A DNA stretch of 64,000 bases from Aphidius gifuensis (Eukaryota; Arthropoda; Insecta; Hymenoptera; Braconidae): the NCBI RefSeq assembly GCF_014905175.1, contig NC_057793.1, positions 6,014,001 to 6,078,000 on the forward strand. Reading direction: 5' to 3'. Below are positions 14,101 through 26,284 of the stretch, piece after piece; position 1 is the stretch's first letter, and the number at the start of each line of letters is the position of its first letter. The notes under the pieces were generated by a model. The model had not been told where the DNA came from, did not search any database, and saw nothing but the letters and a program-made list of their open reading frames with translations. The position numbers and the translations under genes were made by a program.

Positions 14101-14990
14101 AGACAAATCTTCATTTTCATAATTTAATAATACCTCGAGGAGTCAAAACTTTGATATTCCCTTGATGCTTTTTAGATTATTCAAATTCATCAGCTTAAGT
14201 TGAAGCTTCAAATGATCAAACTTTTATACAAGCATTACCAAATGAAGATTGTAAATTTATTATTTTTTGGTTGAAGAATTGAAAGTTTTTTTTTTTTATA
14301 ATTTGTTACGAAATGAAAAATAAATTGTGTACATTTATCATTGAGCTACTTGGATATTCAGATTTTAAATATATATTTACAATACATATAAATTTTTTAT
14401 TATCTTTTACTTGACTTGGTTAAAATTAAAGAATAAATTGTGTCATGTCGTTATTTTTTCTTTACAATCACATGAGTTTTTTAAAGCCAACGTTTGAGTA
14501 TTAAATTTCAAAAATACTTTGATACTTTGTTTATTTTTATATTATATTTTTTCAGTCAATATTTGAAACTTAGTATATTTTTTAAACCATCAGTCATTGT
14601 CAATCATCAAGATTTTAATAAACAAAAATATATTGTCAAAAATATTATGAAAAAATATATTTAAATGTTTTATACAAAATTATAATTTTTATATATATTT
14701 ATAATATATGAAATAATAAATATTAAATGTATGAAAAAACATATAATAAAATATTTAACTTATACATTTGAAATAAATGTATAAAGTTTTTTGAAATTTA
14801 TATTTCAATTGTATTTAAAATATATTCATATAAATTTTATCTAAAATACATAATACATTATAAAATTTAAATGCAATAAAATTAAAGAAAAAAAAAAAAA
14901 TTATATTTATTCTAAAATGTTAATTAAGCATATTATAGTAAAAAAATAAATGACATATATATTTGCAAACTTGATTTAACACATTGGATT
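11178..14990. other. AT-rich noncoding stretch
   Basis: Nothing coding is supported. The frames at 12221-12484 (minus) and 12390-12626 (plus) overlap on opposite strands and are low complexity. A somewhat GC-richer patch lies at 12600-12690. Confidence 0.6.
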
Positions 14991-14998
14991 AATTACAG

Positions 14999-15103
14999 TC
15001 TACGTCATCATGTTGCAAATGCACTGTGCAAGAAGGATTTTGTGGTTACAAACTGAAATGCACAAGTATCTTCAATATCACAAAATGCATATATATAAAC
15101 TAA
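14999..15103 (+). other. Cysteine-rich exon-like open frame
   Basis: Immediately after an acceptor-like ATTACAG, a 34-codon frame runs to a TAA. It holds six cysteines in the pattern C-C-x-C-x6-C-x5-C-x8-C (residues 5, 6, 8, 15, 21, 30), including the segment CCKCTVQEGFCGYKLKC. In DNA this AT-rich, six Cys in 34 codons is unusual and recalls the end of a small disulfide-rich secreted domain. A stop lies in frame just upstream, so it could be coding only as a spliced exon. A different frame (ATG at 15010) is open longer but has ordinary composition. No family is recognised. Confidence 0.2.
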
Positions 15104-15254
15104 GTAAATCAGACAGTTGGATACTGTCACGTGTTTCATTAAGATTCAGGGTGTCATGTCTACTGAATTTCAATTGTAAAATTATGTACTTTATATAATT
15201 ACACATATTGTGAAATACACTTTACCAATAATATACTGTACTATACAAAATTGT

Positions 15255-15440
15255 TGAATTTATTTTATTATATTCTCTACTAGTCTACAGATATTTTAAT
15301 ATATTTTTTTTTAAATACATTTATTCGTTCAATTCTAGATCAATTTAACAATAAGATTTTTATCAAGAAAAATAAGAAGAAAATATAGTCCTCAGAGTGG
15401 GTATGTCATTTTCTACTATTTATTTTCAATAAAAAAAAAT
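15255..15440 (+). repeat. Local direct duplication, copy 1 (decayed exon-like module)
   Basis: This module matches 15640-15800 about 370 bp downstream. The conserved core runs from TTCAATT.TAG through the GTATGTCATTTTCTACT block. The acceptor-like TCTAG is kept, but the donor position reads GTGGGT. The frame matching the open one in copy 2 meets an in-frame TAG, and the core is 7 bp longer than in copy 2. It looks like a decayed sister of copy 2. Confidence 0.65.
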
Positions 15441-15639
15441 ATATATAATTGAATTAAAGTAAGCATAAAATATTATAATATAAAAATAATTTTTTTTTAC
15501 TCGAATTATTTATTTTCTTATCAAGTCTCAATGAAGAATTAAAGATTTAAGAATCAAACAAAAAATTAAATTAAATTATATTTTATAAAAATAAATATAA
15601 TGATTGTATATTTTATAAAATAAATAAAAAAATGTTTGT

Positions 15640-15800
15640 TATTATTTTACTATATTGTACATCTATTTTAAGATTTGAAATTTTTATTTTTTATATGTTC
15701 AATTTAGGATCAATATAACAACGAGACTTCCATCAACAAAAGACGACAAATAGTCACAGTGAGTATGTCATTTTCTACTGTTTATTTTTTATTTTGTGGA
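15640..15800 (+). repeat. Local direct duplication, copy 2
   Basis: The second copy of the module has a T-rich tract before the acceptor-like TTCAATTTAG and retains GTGAGTATGT after the core. Similarity to copy 1 extends upstream of the AG through the T-rich tract and about 35 bp downstream of the GT, so the duplication covers more than the putative exon. Confidence 0.65.
15708..15758 (+). other. Micro-exon-like 51-nt open segment
   Basis: Bounded by TTTAG on the left and the strong donor GTGAGTATGT on the right, this segment is exactly 17 codons in one open frame: DQYNNETSINKRRQIVT. Multiple-of-three length, intact splice-like borders and a decayed neighbour are what one expects of a duplicated cassette micro-exon of a plus-strand gene. 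I do not recognise the peptide. The left pyrimidine tract is interrupted by purines, so the acceptor is only fair. Confidence 0.25.
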
Positions 15801-16495
15801 AAATAAAAATAATAAAAAGGATTCATGAAAGAAAAAAAAAAAAAAATTATATAAAAGAAGAAGCTATACTCTCATCGATTGTCGAGCAAACAAATAAATT
15901 GGCTTCCACGTGGTAGCAAACGAGCATCGAAAGTGCCTCAAGGGAGTGGGTTTACTGTCTTTCGAAATGTCTTGAGAATTTTATTTTTTTATTTTTTCTC
16001 ATCGTTATTTTCTTTTCTTATTTATTTATTTATTTTTTTCGCTATATTTTTGCTATCAAGCTCGCTTATCTTATCGTATACACAAGTCTTCTATTATTTG
16101 ATGTCACAAGGGATTTTTCTTACATGTCCACACTCGTCTCTCTCACGTTGTAAAAGAAACACCAGTAAACAAGAAAAATCAATTAACACATTCAGACAAA
16201 AAAGCCAATTTTAGATATAAAGTTTTTCTTTCTTCATTTTTTTTTATTTAGTCGCATTATCTGTCGATTCTGATGGTTCAACTATTTCAAATTAATTTTC
16301 ATCTGAGAAAATGAATTTAGTTTTTCTTTATAAATGAGTATTATAAATTGAAAAAAAATTAAAATTAGTAAATTGTTACTTTAGTGATTAACTTGATGAG
16401 AAAGCTCATGATGTTCAAGGTTAAATTCTGATCCTCATTTTGACTCATTTATCATTTCGTTAATACCGTCTCGGAAACATCAATCAACTAAATTA

Positions 16496-16868
16496 TTTTT
16501 TTATATTTTTAAATGTATTTTTAAAATACAACTAATTTATTTATTTATTAAATAAGACTTAATATAATTAATCGCATTGATTTTAGAAAATAAATTATTG
16601 AATTATTTCGTGTATTGGATAAATTTTAAAAATATAAAATATACAAGGACATTTTACATATTGGTAAAATAAATAAAAAAAAAAAAAAATTAACATATTG
16701 AATGGAATTCTTTCACGCGAAAAAAAAATAGAACAAAAAAATCTGTAAAATTGAAAAGTTTATTACAAAAATAGATTACTACTAGAGAAAAATTTTTATT
16801 TTTCAAAATGTCAGAGAGAAATTTTTATATATTAATAATAATATCTATTTTATGTTTGATATAAAGTT
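16496..16868 (+). repeat. Flanking direct repeat A, copy 1
   Basis: About 373 bp, directly repeated at 18313-18740 on the other side of satellite array 2. The copies are nearly identical, sharing for example the CACGCGAAAAAAAAATAGAAC and ACTACTAGAG blocks, and end at the same ATATAAAGTT. There is no TG...CA terminus, primer-binding site or coding interior, so it is not a recognisable LTR. Confidence 0.9.
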
Positions 16869-18312
16869 ATTTCTAAGAATTATTTCTTTACACATACAAA
16901 ACACATGATTCACACAAAATTTTGAGCCCAATTGCATCAAGATCCGATAATTATTTAAAAAGTTGTGCTAGCTTAATATGTGAATTTTTTAAAAAAATGT
17001 AAAAAATAAAAAAAAATTTCTTTCAAATTTATTTCTTCACACATAAAAAACACATAATTCGCACAAAATTTTAAGCCCAATTGCATCAAGATCTAATAAT
17101 TATTAAAAAAGTTGTGCTAGCTTAATACGCCAATTTAAAAAAAAAATGTGAAAAATAAAAAAAAAATTTTCTTTCAAATTTATTTCTTCACACATGAAAA
17201 ACACATAATTCGCACAAAATTTTAAGCCCAATTGCATCAAGATCCTATCATTCTCAAAAAAGTTGTGCTAGCTTAATACGCCAATTCTTAAAAAAAATGT
17301 AAAAAATAAAAAAAAAATTTTCTTTCAAATTTATTTCTTCACACATAAAAACACATAATTCGCACAAAATTTTGAGCCCAATTACATTAAGATCCGATGA
17401 TTATTGAAAAAGTTGTGCTAGCTTAATATGCCAATTTTTAAAAAAAATATCAAAAATATTTAAAAAAATTTTCTTTCAAATTTATTTCTTCACACATAAA
17501 AAACACATAATTCGCACAAAATTTTAAGCCCAATTGCATCGAGATCTGATGATTATTGAGAAAGTTGTGCTAGCTTAATATTTGAATTTTTTAAAAAAAT
17601 GTAAAAAATAAAAAAAAAATTTTCTTTCAAATTTATTTCTTCACACATAAAAAACACATAATTCTTCTAAAATTTTAAGCCCGATTGCATCGAGATCCGA
17701 TGATTATTAAAAAAGTTGTGCTAGCTTAATATGTCAATTTTAAAAAAAATATAGAAAATATGTAAAAAATAAAAAAAAAATTTTCTTTCAAATTTATTTC
17801 TTCACACATAAAAAACACATAATTCGCACAAAATTATGAGCCCAAGTGCTTTGAGATCCGATGATTATTGAAAAAGTTGTGCTAGCTTAATATGTGAATT
17901 TAAAAAAAAAATATAAAAAATATTTTAAAAAATTTTGTTTTTGAATTATTCCTTCACACATAAAAAACACATAATTCGCACAAAATTATGAGCCCAAGCG
18001 CTTTGAGATCCGATGATTATTGAGAAAGTTGTGCTAGCTTAATATGTGAATTTTAGAAAAAAATATAAAAAATAAAAACAAAAAATTTTCTTTCAAATTT
18101 ATTCCTTCACACATAATAAACACATAATTCGCACAAAATTTTGAGCCCAATTGCATCAAGATCTAATAATTATTGAAAAAGTTGTGCTAGCTCAATAAGT
18201 CAATTTAAAAAAAAAAAAAAAAAATATTTAAAAAAATTTTGTTTTTGAATTATTTCTTCACACATAAAAAACACATAATTCGCACAAAATTTTCAGCCCA
18301 AGTGCATTGAGA
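16869..18312 (+). repeat. Satellite array 2 (nine units plus a partial tenth, ~151 bp)
   Basis: The anchor GTTGTGCTA occurs at 16962, 17111, 17262, 17412, 17564, 17715, 17876, 18028 and 18181, spacings of 149-153 bp with one of 161 bp. The family is that of array 1. Units fall into variants: CCCAATTGCATCAAG, CCCGATTGCATCGAG and CCCAAGTGCTTTGAG. The tenth unit breaks off inside the CCCAAGTGCATTGAGA block, exactly where repeat A2 begins. It has no coding capacity. Confidence 0.95.
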
Positions 18313-18740
18313 TTTTTTTATATTTTTAAATGTATTTTTAAAATACAACTAATTTATTTATTTATTAAATAAGACTCAATATAATTAATCGCATTGATTT
18401 TAGAAAAAAAAATTATTAAATTATTAAATTATTAAATTATTAAATTATTAAATTATTAAATATTAAATTATTAAATTATTTCGTGTATTGGATAAATTTT
18501 AAAAATATAAAATATACAAGGACATTTTACATATTGGTAAAATTAATAAAAAAAAAAAAAATTAACATATTGAATGAAATTCTTTCACGCGAAAAAAAAA
18601 TAGAACAAAAATATCTGTAAAATTGAAAAGTTTATTACAAAAATAGTTTACTACTAGAGGAAAATTTTTATTTTTCAAAATGTCAGAGAGAAATTTTTAT
18701 ATATTAATAATAATATCTATTTTATGTTTGATATAAAGTT
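18313..18740 (+). repeat. Flanking direct repeat A, copy 2
   Basis: Matches A1 along its length, but carries an internal expansion of an 8-bp unit that makes it about 55 bp longer. Sequence after the shared ATATAAAGTT end is unique in the window, as is the sequence before A1. Confidence 0.9.
18411..18480. repeat. AAATTATT octamer microsatellite inside A2
   Basis: About eight tandem copies of AAATTATT, with one copy shortened. A1 has only about one copy at the matching place, so the expansion happened after the A duplication. Confidence 0.9.
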
Positions 18741-19346
18741 GAATTTTTTACAGAATGAAAATATCGAAACATATGAAGCCAGATATATATTTTTTCCATG
18801 TATATTCATTCGAGAATACATATAAGTAATAATAAATAATTCGTCAAGCAAGATATTTCGTCATCCACGGAAATGGAAAAATACAGGAAATCAAACAAAT
18901 ATAAAAACATTTGCAAAAAAAAAAAAATACGAATTTATATATGTCATTTGAAATCTTTGGTATATATAATAGTTGGTCGTAAGTTTGAATCTTGTCTCAA
19001 TTTTAAAAAATGGGATTTGATATGACATATGCTGGATGAGAGTGATTGAATCAATGCTCGACGTATAGAATTACTCTGTCAAATCCATTAACTTTTTTTT
19101 TAAAAATAATATTTATTTTTACAAATGACAGATAGAGTCATTTTATTTAATCAAATTTTTATGGTGAAATTTTATTTTGTATTTTTACGATGACAATGTC
19201 CAAAAACGTAATAATAAATTGAGGAAATAAATATCAATATTTGAAATAATAATAGAATTGAGTCATTCATATCAAATTAATTTTCTAACTAATTAATTTT
19301 CTTTTTCAATTAATTGATTTTAAATTTATCCAAGATAATATGATGA

Positions 19347-19729
19347 AAAGTAAATTTAAAAAAAAAAAAATGAATAAATTGTTAAATAAAATATTTATTT
19401 ATTTATTATAAATTTTGAGATATGGTAAAATGGTAAAAATATTTTTATAATGGTTAATTTTAATTTTAAAAAATACCTAATGATTATTTAAAAAAATACA
19501 TGCAACAGGATGATTTTTATTTTTTTGTTTTTGGCAAATTATTTACCAAGATATTTTATTATGGAATTTAAAATATTTTGACTATGATATTTAGTTGTGA
19601 TAATAAATTCTAGTACTTGAATTAAATAATTAAACAAATTAATAATTAAATAAGTAGATAAATTAATTAATAAAATAAATATACAACGTTATTTTTAAAT
19701 TAACTGAATTTGAATTTATCCGTGATATA
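19347..19729 (+). repeat. Dispersed repeat B, copy 2
   Basis: Same orientation and about 97% identical to B1 over the core. Differences seen include ACATGCAAC for ACACGCAAC and CTAGTACT for CTCGTACT. It begins about 600 bp right of A2. Confidence 0.85.
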
Positions 19730-22660
19730 ATTTATGTAATTTGTGTTAAATTTTGTAATTATAATTTAATCGTGATGCCGATGAAAGACTCTGTACATTT
19801 GTCTCATCTGTATATATTCATTTTTCATATGATTTTTTTTATTTACCATGACGTGACGAAGATATAACGATATATTCTCCTCATCTAATAAAAAACAAAA
19901 AAAAAAAATTCGCAAACGAGAGTAAGAAACTATCCTCATTTTATACAATGTTGATACCTTCGTGGGATATGTACGCTTAGCTATCTCTCATCTTCCACTT
20001 TGTGCTTTTACACTGAGAAAAATGATGGTTTTAGTAAGCGCAAAATAAAAACACGAATGCTTCTTCAACCGACTAAAAACTATCTCATCGTCATTATGTA
20101 TACTATCGTGCACCTTTTCTCATATATAAAAAATTCTCAGGGTATAAAAAATTTATAATAATCTTATAATTTCATCATTTTTTTGATAACAAAAATTAAC
20201 TATAACTAAAAAAATAATAATTCCCTTTAAAACCTTAAAAACAAAGCCTCAACATCAACAATCATTGTAGAAAAAAAAAAATCAAATAATCTTTTTTTTT
20301 TCTTGCGTATTTTTAAGAAATTTCTATTTATTTTATTACAGATTATTCGCTTTAAGCAGTTTCCGCAGTGAACTCTAGACTGAATATCGAGCTCTATGAA
20401 GAAAAGATAAATGAAAAGGGAAGCAGAGGGATTACAAATCTTTTTTTTTACTTTCACGAACTCCTTCGGTTTTGGTGTGGGCAAAACGATGCTACATTTC
20501 AACGAAAGTTTTATATATGTAGGTCGATTGGATTCTAGCCAAGGCAAAACCCAACGAACCTTCTCAAAAAATAAAAAAAAAATAATAACAAACGATCCAA
20601 CGAGTTTTCGTATAAAATTTCCTTTTTCCAACAAAATAATCTTGCGATGCTGACATCAATCATATATTTATTAATTTTTTTTATATATTACAAATTTAAA
20701 TTACATTTAAATTATTATTTATTAAATTTTCATATTGAATTTTATATATTTTCAAAGCAATGGTTTTTTGTGCTTGCAATGTGCAACATTATTCAGCTTC
20801 AATATAATAAAAATAATAATATATGTATGCTAGTTTCAATGGCATTCAACCGTAAATTGACAATTGAAAATTTGTACATATTGCCAATGTAAAAAAAAAA
20901 TAAATAAAAAAAAAATGATACAGTTGGCTACAGCCTCACATTGAAAAATAAATAAATGAACAAAAAAAAAAAAAAAAAAAATTAAATCCAGTAACCCAAC
21001 AGGGCATTGTGTAAATGATTTTAGTTCATTTCAATTATTTTGAAATACAAGCAGATGTTATTAACTCTTTATTGAATTAAACAATTTATACTTGTTTTTT
21101 TTTTTATTTTTATTTTTTTTTAATTTTAAATCATGTCAAATGGATCAGTGATGTTATAATTTGATTAATCGATTATTTTATACAGCTGTTTTTTGTTGTT
21201 AATAAATAAATAATCATCAATTATAATGATGATAAATCTTTTTGTTGTTGTGTATTTTTGTTGAATGATGTTGTATCTTTTGATTATGATGAGTTATATA
21301 AAGTTTATATGGACATCACTTGTCATAAAATTAGGACAACCTGGTTCAATTTCTGTTACATCGAGAAGCCATTATCCCTACAGTATAACTTGCTAATTGT
21401 AGTATTAGTTATCCAGTTTTCTATAATGAACCCGAGATAAGGTAACTTGACTACTGAAATTATAATATAAATTATGAAAATAAATTTAACTTGAATTTTG
21501 TTTTAATAAATATGATCATTTTTCAACTATATTCAAGGCTTGATTTATTTTTTTTTTTAATATGGGCTATCATGACTAGATTTTGTAATGAAAATATCGA
21601 AAATAAAATTATGTTTAATCCAGAAATTAAATGTCCTTGTTAATAATAATCTAAAAAAAAAATACAACTAAGCTTGGAGCTTTTATTAGCATAAAAAACA
21701 CTAGCTTTTTTTTGAAAATTAAAATTAAATTTTAATCAATAAATAAACCTACTTATTGCATTTAACAATTATATTTTTTTTTTAAGTTTATTTAGCTTGA
21801 ATAAATTTAAAAACCAATTTTATATTTGTTTAATTTATTTGATTATTTAAATCAAGTTTTAAGTTCCGTTATCACGACTCAAATAATACTAAATTCTAAA
21901 ATGAAATAATCCCAAAATGAAATAATTTCCCAAAAAATAAAAAAAAATCCTGTATTTTTTACAAGAATATATTTAATCATGTAATGATTTCGTTGATCGC
22001 AATAATATCATAGCTCTTGAGTATTTTCCAAGCAATGATATCAAGTAGATAGACATCGTCTTTTCAATTTCTAGTTTTCGCCTGGTTGGCTTAACCACAC
22101 TACTACCTTTTATCCCTCAATATATATATTTCTGCACCATTCACGATTATAGCTGTCTTCACTGACATTGAGTTAACGACATGAAGACGAAAAAAAAAAA
22201 AAAACACATCCTTAGAAATACCTTAGAAATACCTATAACATACAGAGTAAAGTTTACCCTTTTTCTTTATGTTTCTAAGTAACCCTTGATGCTCGAGTCA
22301 CCGGATGTACAAAATGACCGACTAAGAAGAAGGTTGTTTCATCTTTTAAATTCGTCTTGATGTTTCTTCATGTGTAATGACGATCTCTCTACATAACGCA
22401 ACGTTGAACAACCTCCAAGTATATACTTGAATGTATAAAAAAAAAGAAAAAGCCAATAACAAAAATAATAATAAATTTACTAAATCATATTAAAAGTTCA
22501 AAATGAAAATATTAAATATACACTAGTAATATTTAGTGGATAAACAAAAATATAAATAATAATATATATAAAAAATGACGTAATGAAAACAAAGAGAAAA
22601 TGATAAAGATAAATCGAATAAAATAGAGTATAAAATTGTGAAAAACATTAACGATTTAAA
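19730..22660. other. AT-rich noncoding stretch
   Basis: Opposing frames at 20227-20653 are partly normal in composition but overlap on both strands and read through A/T runs, so neither is supported. A GATAAG|GTAACT donor-like word occurs near 21436 without a matching acceptor. Nothing else is recognisable. Confidence 0.55.
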
Positions 22661-22662
22661 AG

Positions 22663-22688
22663 TGTAGTAGTAGTAGTAGTAGTAGTAA
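22663..22688. repeat. (GTA)n microsatellite
   Basis: About eight tandem GTA/TAG triplets. It produces a poly-tyrosine run in the minus-strand frame 22523-22828, which is therefore not credible as a gene. Confidence 0.92.
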
Positions 22689-22828
22689 GAAGAGAGAATA
22701 TCAATAAAGTATGAGGACGTGGTTGGTGTAGTCTGTGTAAAGTGACGATTAACTTTAGTGATCGTCAAGTTAACGGCTTGGTACATGGTCACACAAATAT
22801 ATGTATGCAAACAACGAATATTCAACAT

Positions 22829-25800
22829 CTTTACAGTTTAGTTGTTGTAATTCACAATGACGCATTTTAACAAACACATATATGTAAATTTACTGATGGA
22901 CTATGAAAAAAAAAATAAAAAGAAATTTACAATTTAGACATAACACTTGTGATAACATACTACCACTTCAATATGTGTATGTAAATTTTATACATTTTAT
23001 TTTACTTGATGTTTCACATTTGTTTATGAAATCATCATTTTAATCTGACATGCAAGACTCATTTAATGTTTATATAGAGCACGGAATTAAATAGCTAGCA
23101 GCAGAACTGAAAAATAGAAAAAAAAAAATTTAACTGAAAAAATAAAATACCGTGAGGAAAAATAAATATTGCTGTGGCAGTGGCTGACTATATATTCACT
23201 TGTACTACTGTCGAGCTATAGCATTTGCTGATTTTTGAGTTTAAAAAATTTTTTAAATTAAATTATTATTTATAATGGAAAATAGAACTGCTTTTATGTA
23301 ATTGTGATTTTTTAAATTTTATTTTTTTTTCATAAATAAAAGACGTATGTCGAAGGGAAAAAAATTTTTTAAAATATTTTTTTTTTAGATAAAAAAAAGT
23401 TCTAAAAAAACATTTGCAATTGGTATTTCTATCTTCAATTTAATTTCAATTTAATCTTTGGATATGGTTTTTTTTTTATTTTGATTAAAGTATAGTTCGG
23501 CTTTTTTTTTTCAATGAAATTTAAGTAAGTAATTTCACTTTTTTTTGCTAATGGAAATAAAAAAGTTACAGTGAATGTTGCACTTTGATTTTTCTTTAAA
23601 TGAATAAAATTTTTTTTTCCATAAAACTTTATATTAAAAATATACTAGTTTAATAAACAAACATGAATATTAAAAATTGATTAAAAGCTTTTTTTGCATA
23701 ACGTAAATATAATAAACTTTGTTGATTTTATTTATACATTAAAATCAATTAAAATAAAGTGTCAATTTAAACTGTAAATAATAAAAAATAAAGTAAAAGA
23801 TCTTATTTTAATATAATTAACTGACTTGTTGAAACTTTTATCATTAAACTTAAATAAACAAAAAAGACATTTCAACTTTGAAGAAATACGCAAGTTAAAT
23901 ATTGAAATAGAAAAAAATAAATATTGATTATTATTTTATTTTCATTATAATTGATTCAAGATAAATTAAATTTCAAATAACTATTTTATATAATTTAAAT
24001 ATTGACATAGAAATATATATTTATTTATGAAAAAGGAAAATAAAATTTCATTTTTACTTTAATTTAAATATTTGAAAAGATGATTGACAAATGTCAGTAC
24101 AAAAAATTTTCCATACAATCGTAATATTAAAATAACAAATTTATTTTTAATAATTTTATTTATTATATTTATTTTTTTGTTTATATCGATTGATGGTTGT
24201 CAATAGTCTACCAACTTATTGATCGTCGTATTTCATTGTTAGTCTCATCAACGACAACACAGTCTCACGAGAATAATAAATTTAAAAATAAAAAAAAAAC
24301 TTAAAATTCATTACAATCTTTTTAAAATAAAATTGAACATGTAATAAATTAATTTTGCAAAAGCTCAACTCGTAATTACCTCAAGAAAAAAAAAAAAAAA
24401 AAAAACCAATTTAAAATAAAAATACTTTGTCTTATCATCAGACATGATTTATCAAACATATATTTTCAAGTTAAAATTTTAATATAATTTTTATCAAATC
24501 ATAAAATAAAAATAAATCCAATATTATCAAGAAAAAGTTTATTTACCAATGGACATATATAGAAAAAAAAATATAATCAGATAAAAAATAAAAAATGTGT
24601 CACAAACAAAAACAGACATAAAAGTATAAAACCATAGATATGTGTTTCTTGTCGAACGCGAGTGGCCTAGTAATATTTTTTTTACACTTTTATTTTTCCT
24701 TAGTTTTATTATTATATTTTGTTTTATTACATCGTTAAATTTATAACGGTTTTACCAAGGCTACTGTTGCAAGGACATATATCTCGAGATTTAAAAATTG
24801 TCTCTTAATTTTTAACAACAAAAAAAATAAATAAATAAATTAAACAGATATTGGATGTACTATCGAGAATATATATTTTAAAATTTTAAAACAATTTTAA
24901 AATCAATTTAAAAGATATTTTATCTAATTGATAATAAAAAATAAAAAATAAAAATTAATTTTTGATTTATCTTTAATATAATTTAAGTTTTAATTTAAAT
25001 ACTTATTTAATTTTAAATCGTGGATATATAAATTGAAAAAAAAAATCAATTCAATTATTATCTATTGAATTATTCACTTTTTTTTAAATTATTAATTAAA
25101 GGGATGCTTGATGAAACAAACAATTGTAACATGGCCATCAAAAAAAAAAACAAAAGACAGCCAAACACTTGTTATAGAGAAAACCAAAAAATAATAATAA
25201 ATAAATAAATAAAAATAAGCAATTGTATAGAGGGTATTGTTTAAAGCTTCACAGTATCGTTATAACAGCTATAAAGTCTTTTGTTTATCATGAGAGGTTT
25301 TTGTCTGGTGGTTTGCAATGTTGCCAAGTGTTGGAAATACAATGTTTTTTAATAAAATGACAAGGTTTTATTATGTATATACCTTTAACATCATACCTAT
25401 TGATATACCATATAGACAACTATCAAAATTGTCAATTTATATATACTAAAAGTAAATCGAGAGGGAGGAAATGCTTCAACAATACATCAAGCACTCCTTT
25501 ATCATTCACCCTCTATACCATTTGATAGCATCAACCTGTCATAACTATAAACTTATTTTTTTTTTTTTTTTTTCTTTTTCATTTATCTATATATACTGAC
25601 TGCTGAGTATACATGCAATCAGCGAATAAAATATTCACACATGTACTTACATTTTCAAACCCCTCTCTTGAAATTGCTTTTCTTTTTTTTTTATTGCTTT
25701 TTTTTATTGCACAGTCTTTACTGTATTTTATAAAATTCTTTGATAATAGTTGGCACAATTTGCATAAAAAATTTGGCCACTTTATTGTTGGTTTAATATT

Positions 25801-26280
25801 TTTAAAGAGAAAAAAAAAAAAAATATGTTTGAATTTTATTTTAGATATATTTAAATTATAAATATAAAACTTATTTTAATTTCTTTTTTTTTTTTTTACT
25901 TGGAAATTGGAATTAGACTTTTGAATATTTTACGATTTGGAAAAATTAAAAATTCATAAATAAATTGTTATTTATATAGTGTAAGATTTTAGTAATAATA
26001 TTGTTTAATTTTTTTTTTTTTTTGTTATTTAAAAGTTTTGTTGAATTTAAAATAAATTTTTAAATAAAATTCATAGATAATAGTTGTCACGTAATTATAG
26101 ATGTACCGAGTGTCTTTTATTGATTTTTCAATGATATATTATTCACTTGATAATACATACCCAGATCGAAACAGTGTCTCGTCATCCACTTGTATTATTT
26201 CTCAACTTGACAATGTCATTATTCATGACATAATACAAAAGAAAAACTACCCTGAGATATTTTATTGATTTTATTATTTC
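22829..26280. other. AT-rich noncoding stretch
   Basis: Almost pure A/T with long homopolymers (for example near 24386-24405 and 25556-25575). No supported gene or site. Confidence 0.65.
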
Positions 26281-26284
26281 CATA

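Noticed and set aside
16869..18312. CRISPR array
   Set aside because: Units of ~151 bp are repeated in full with no unique spacers, and the sequence is eukaryote-like.
16496..18740. LTR retrotransposon with A as its LTRs
   Set aside because: No TG...CA ends, primer-binding site, polypurine tract or coding interior. The interior is pure satellite.
22523..22828. 101-codon minus-strand frame
   Set aside because: Contains a poly-Tyr run produced by the GTA microsatellite and an F/Y-rich tail.
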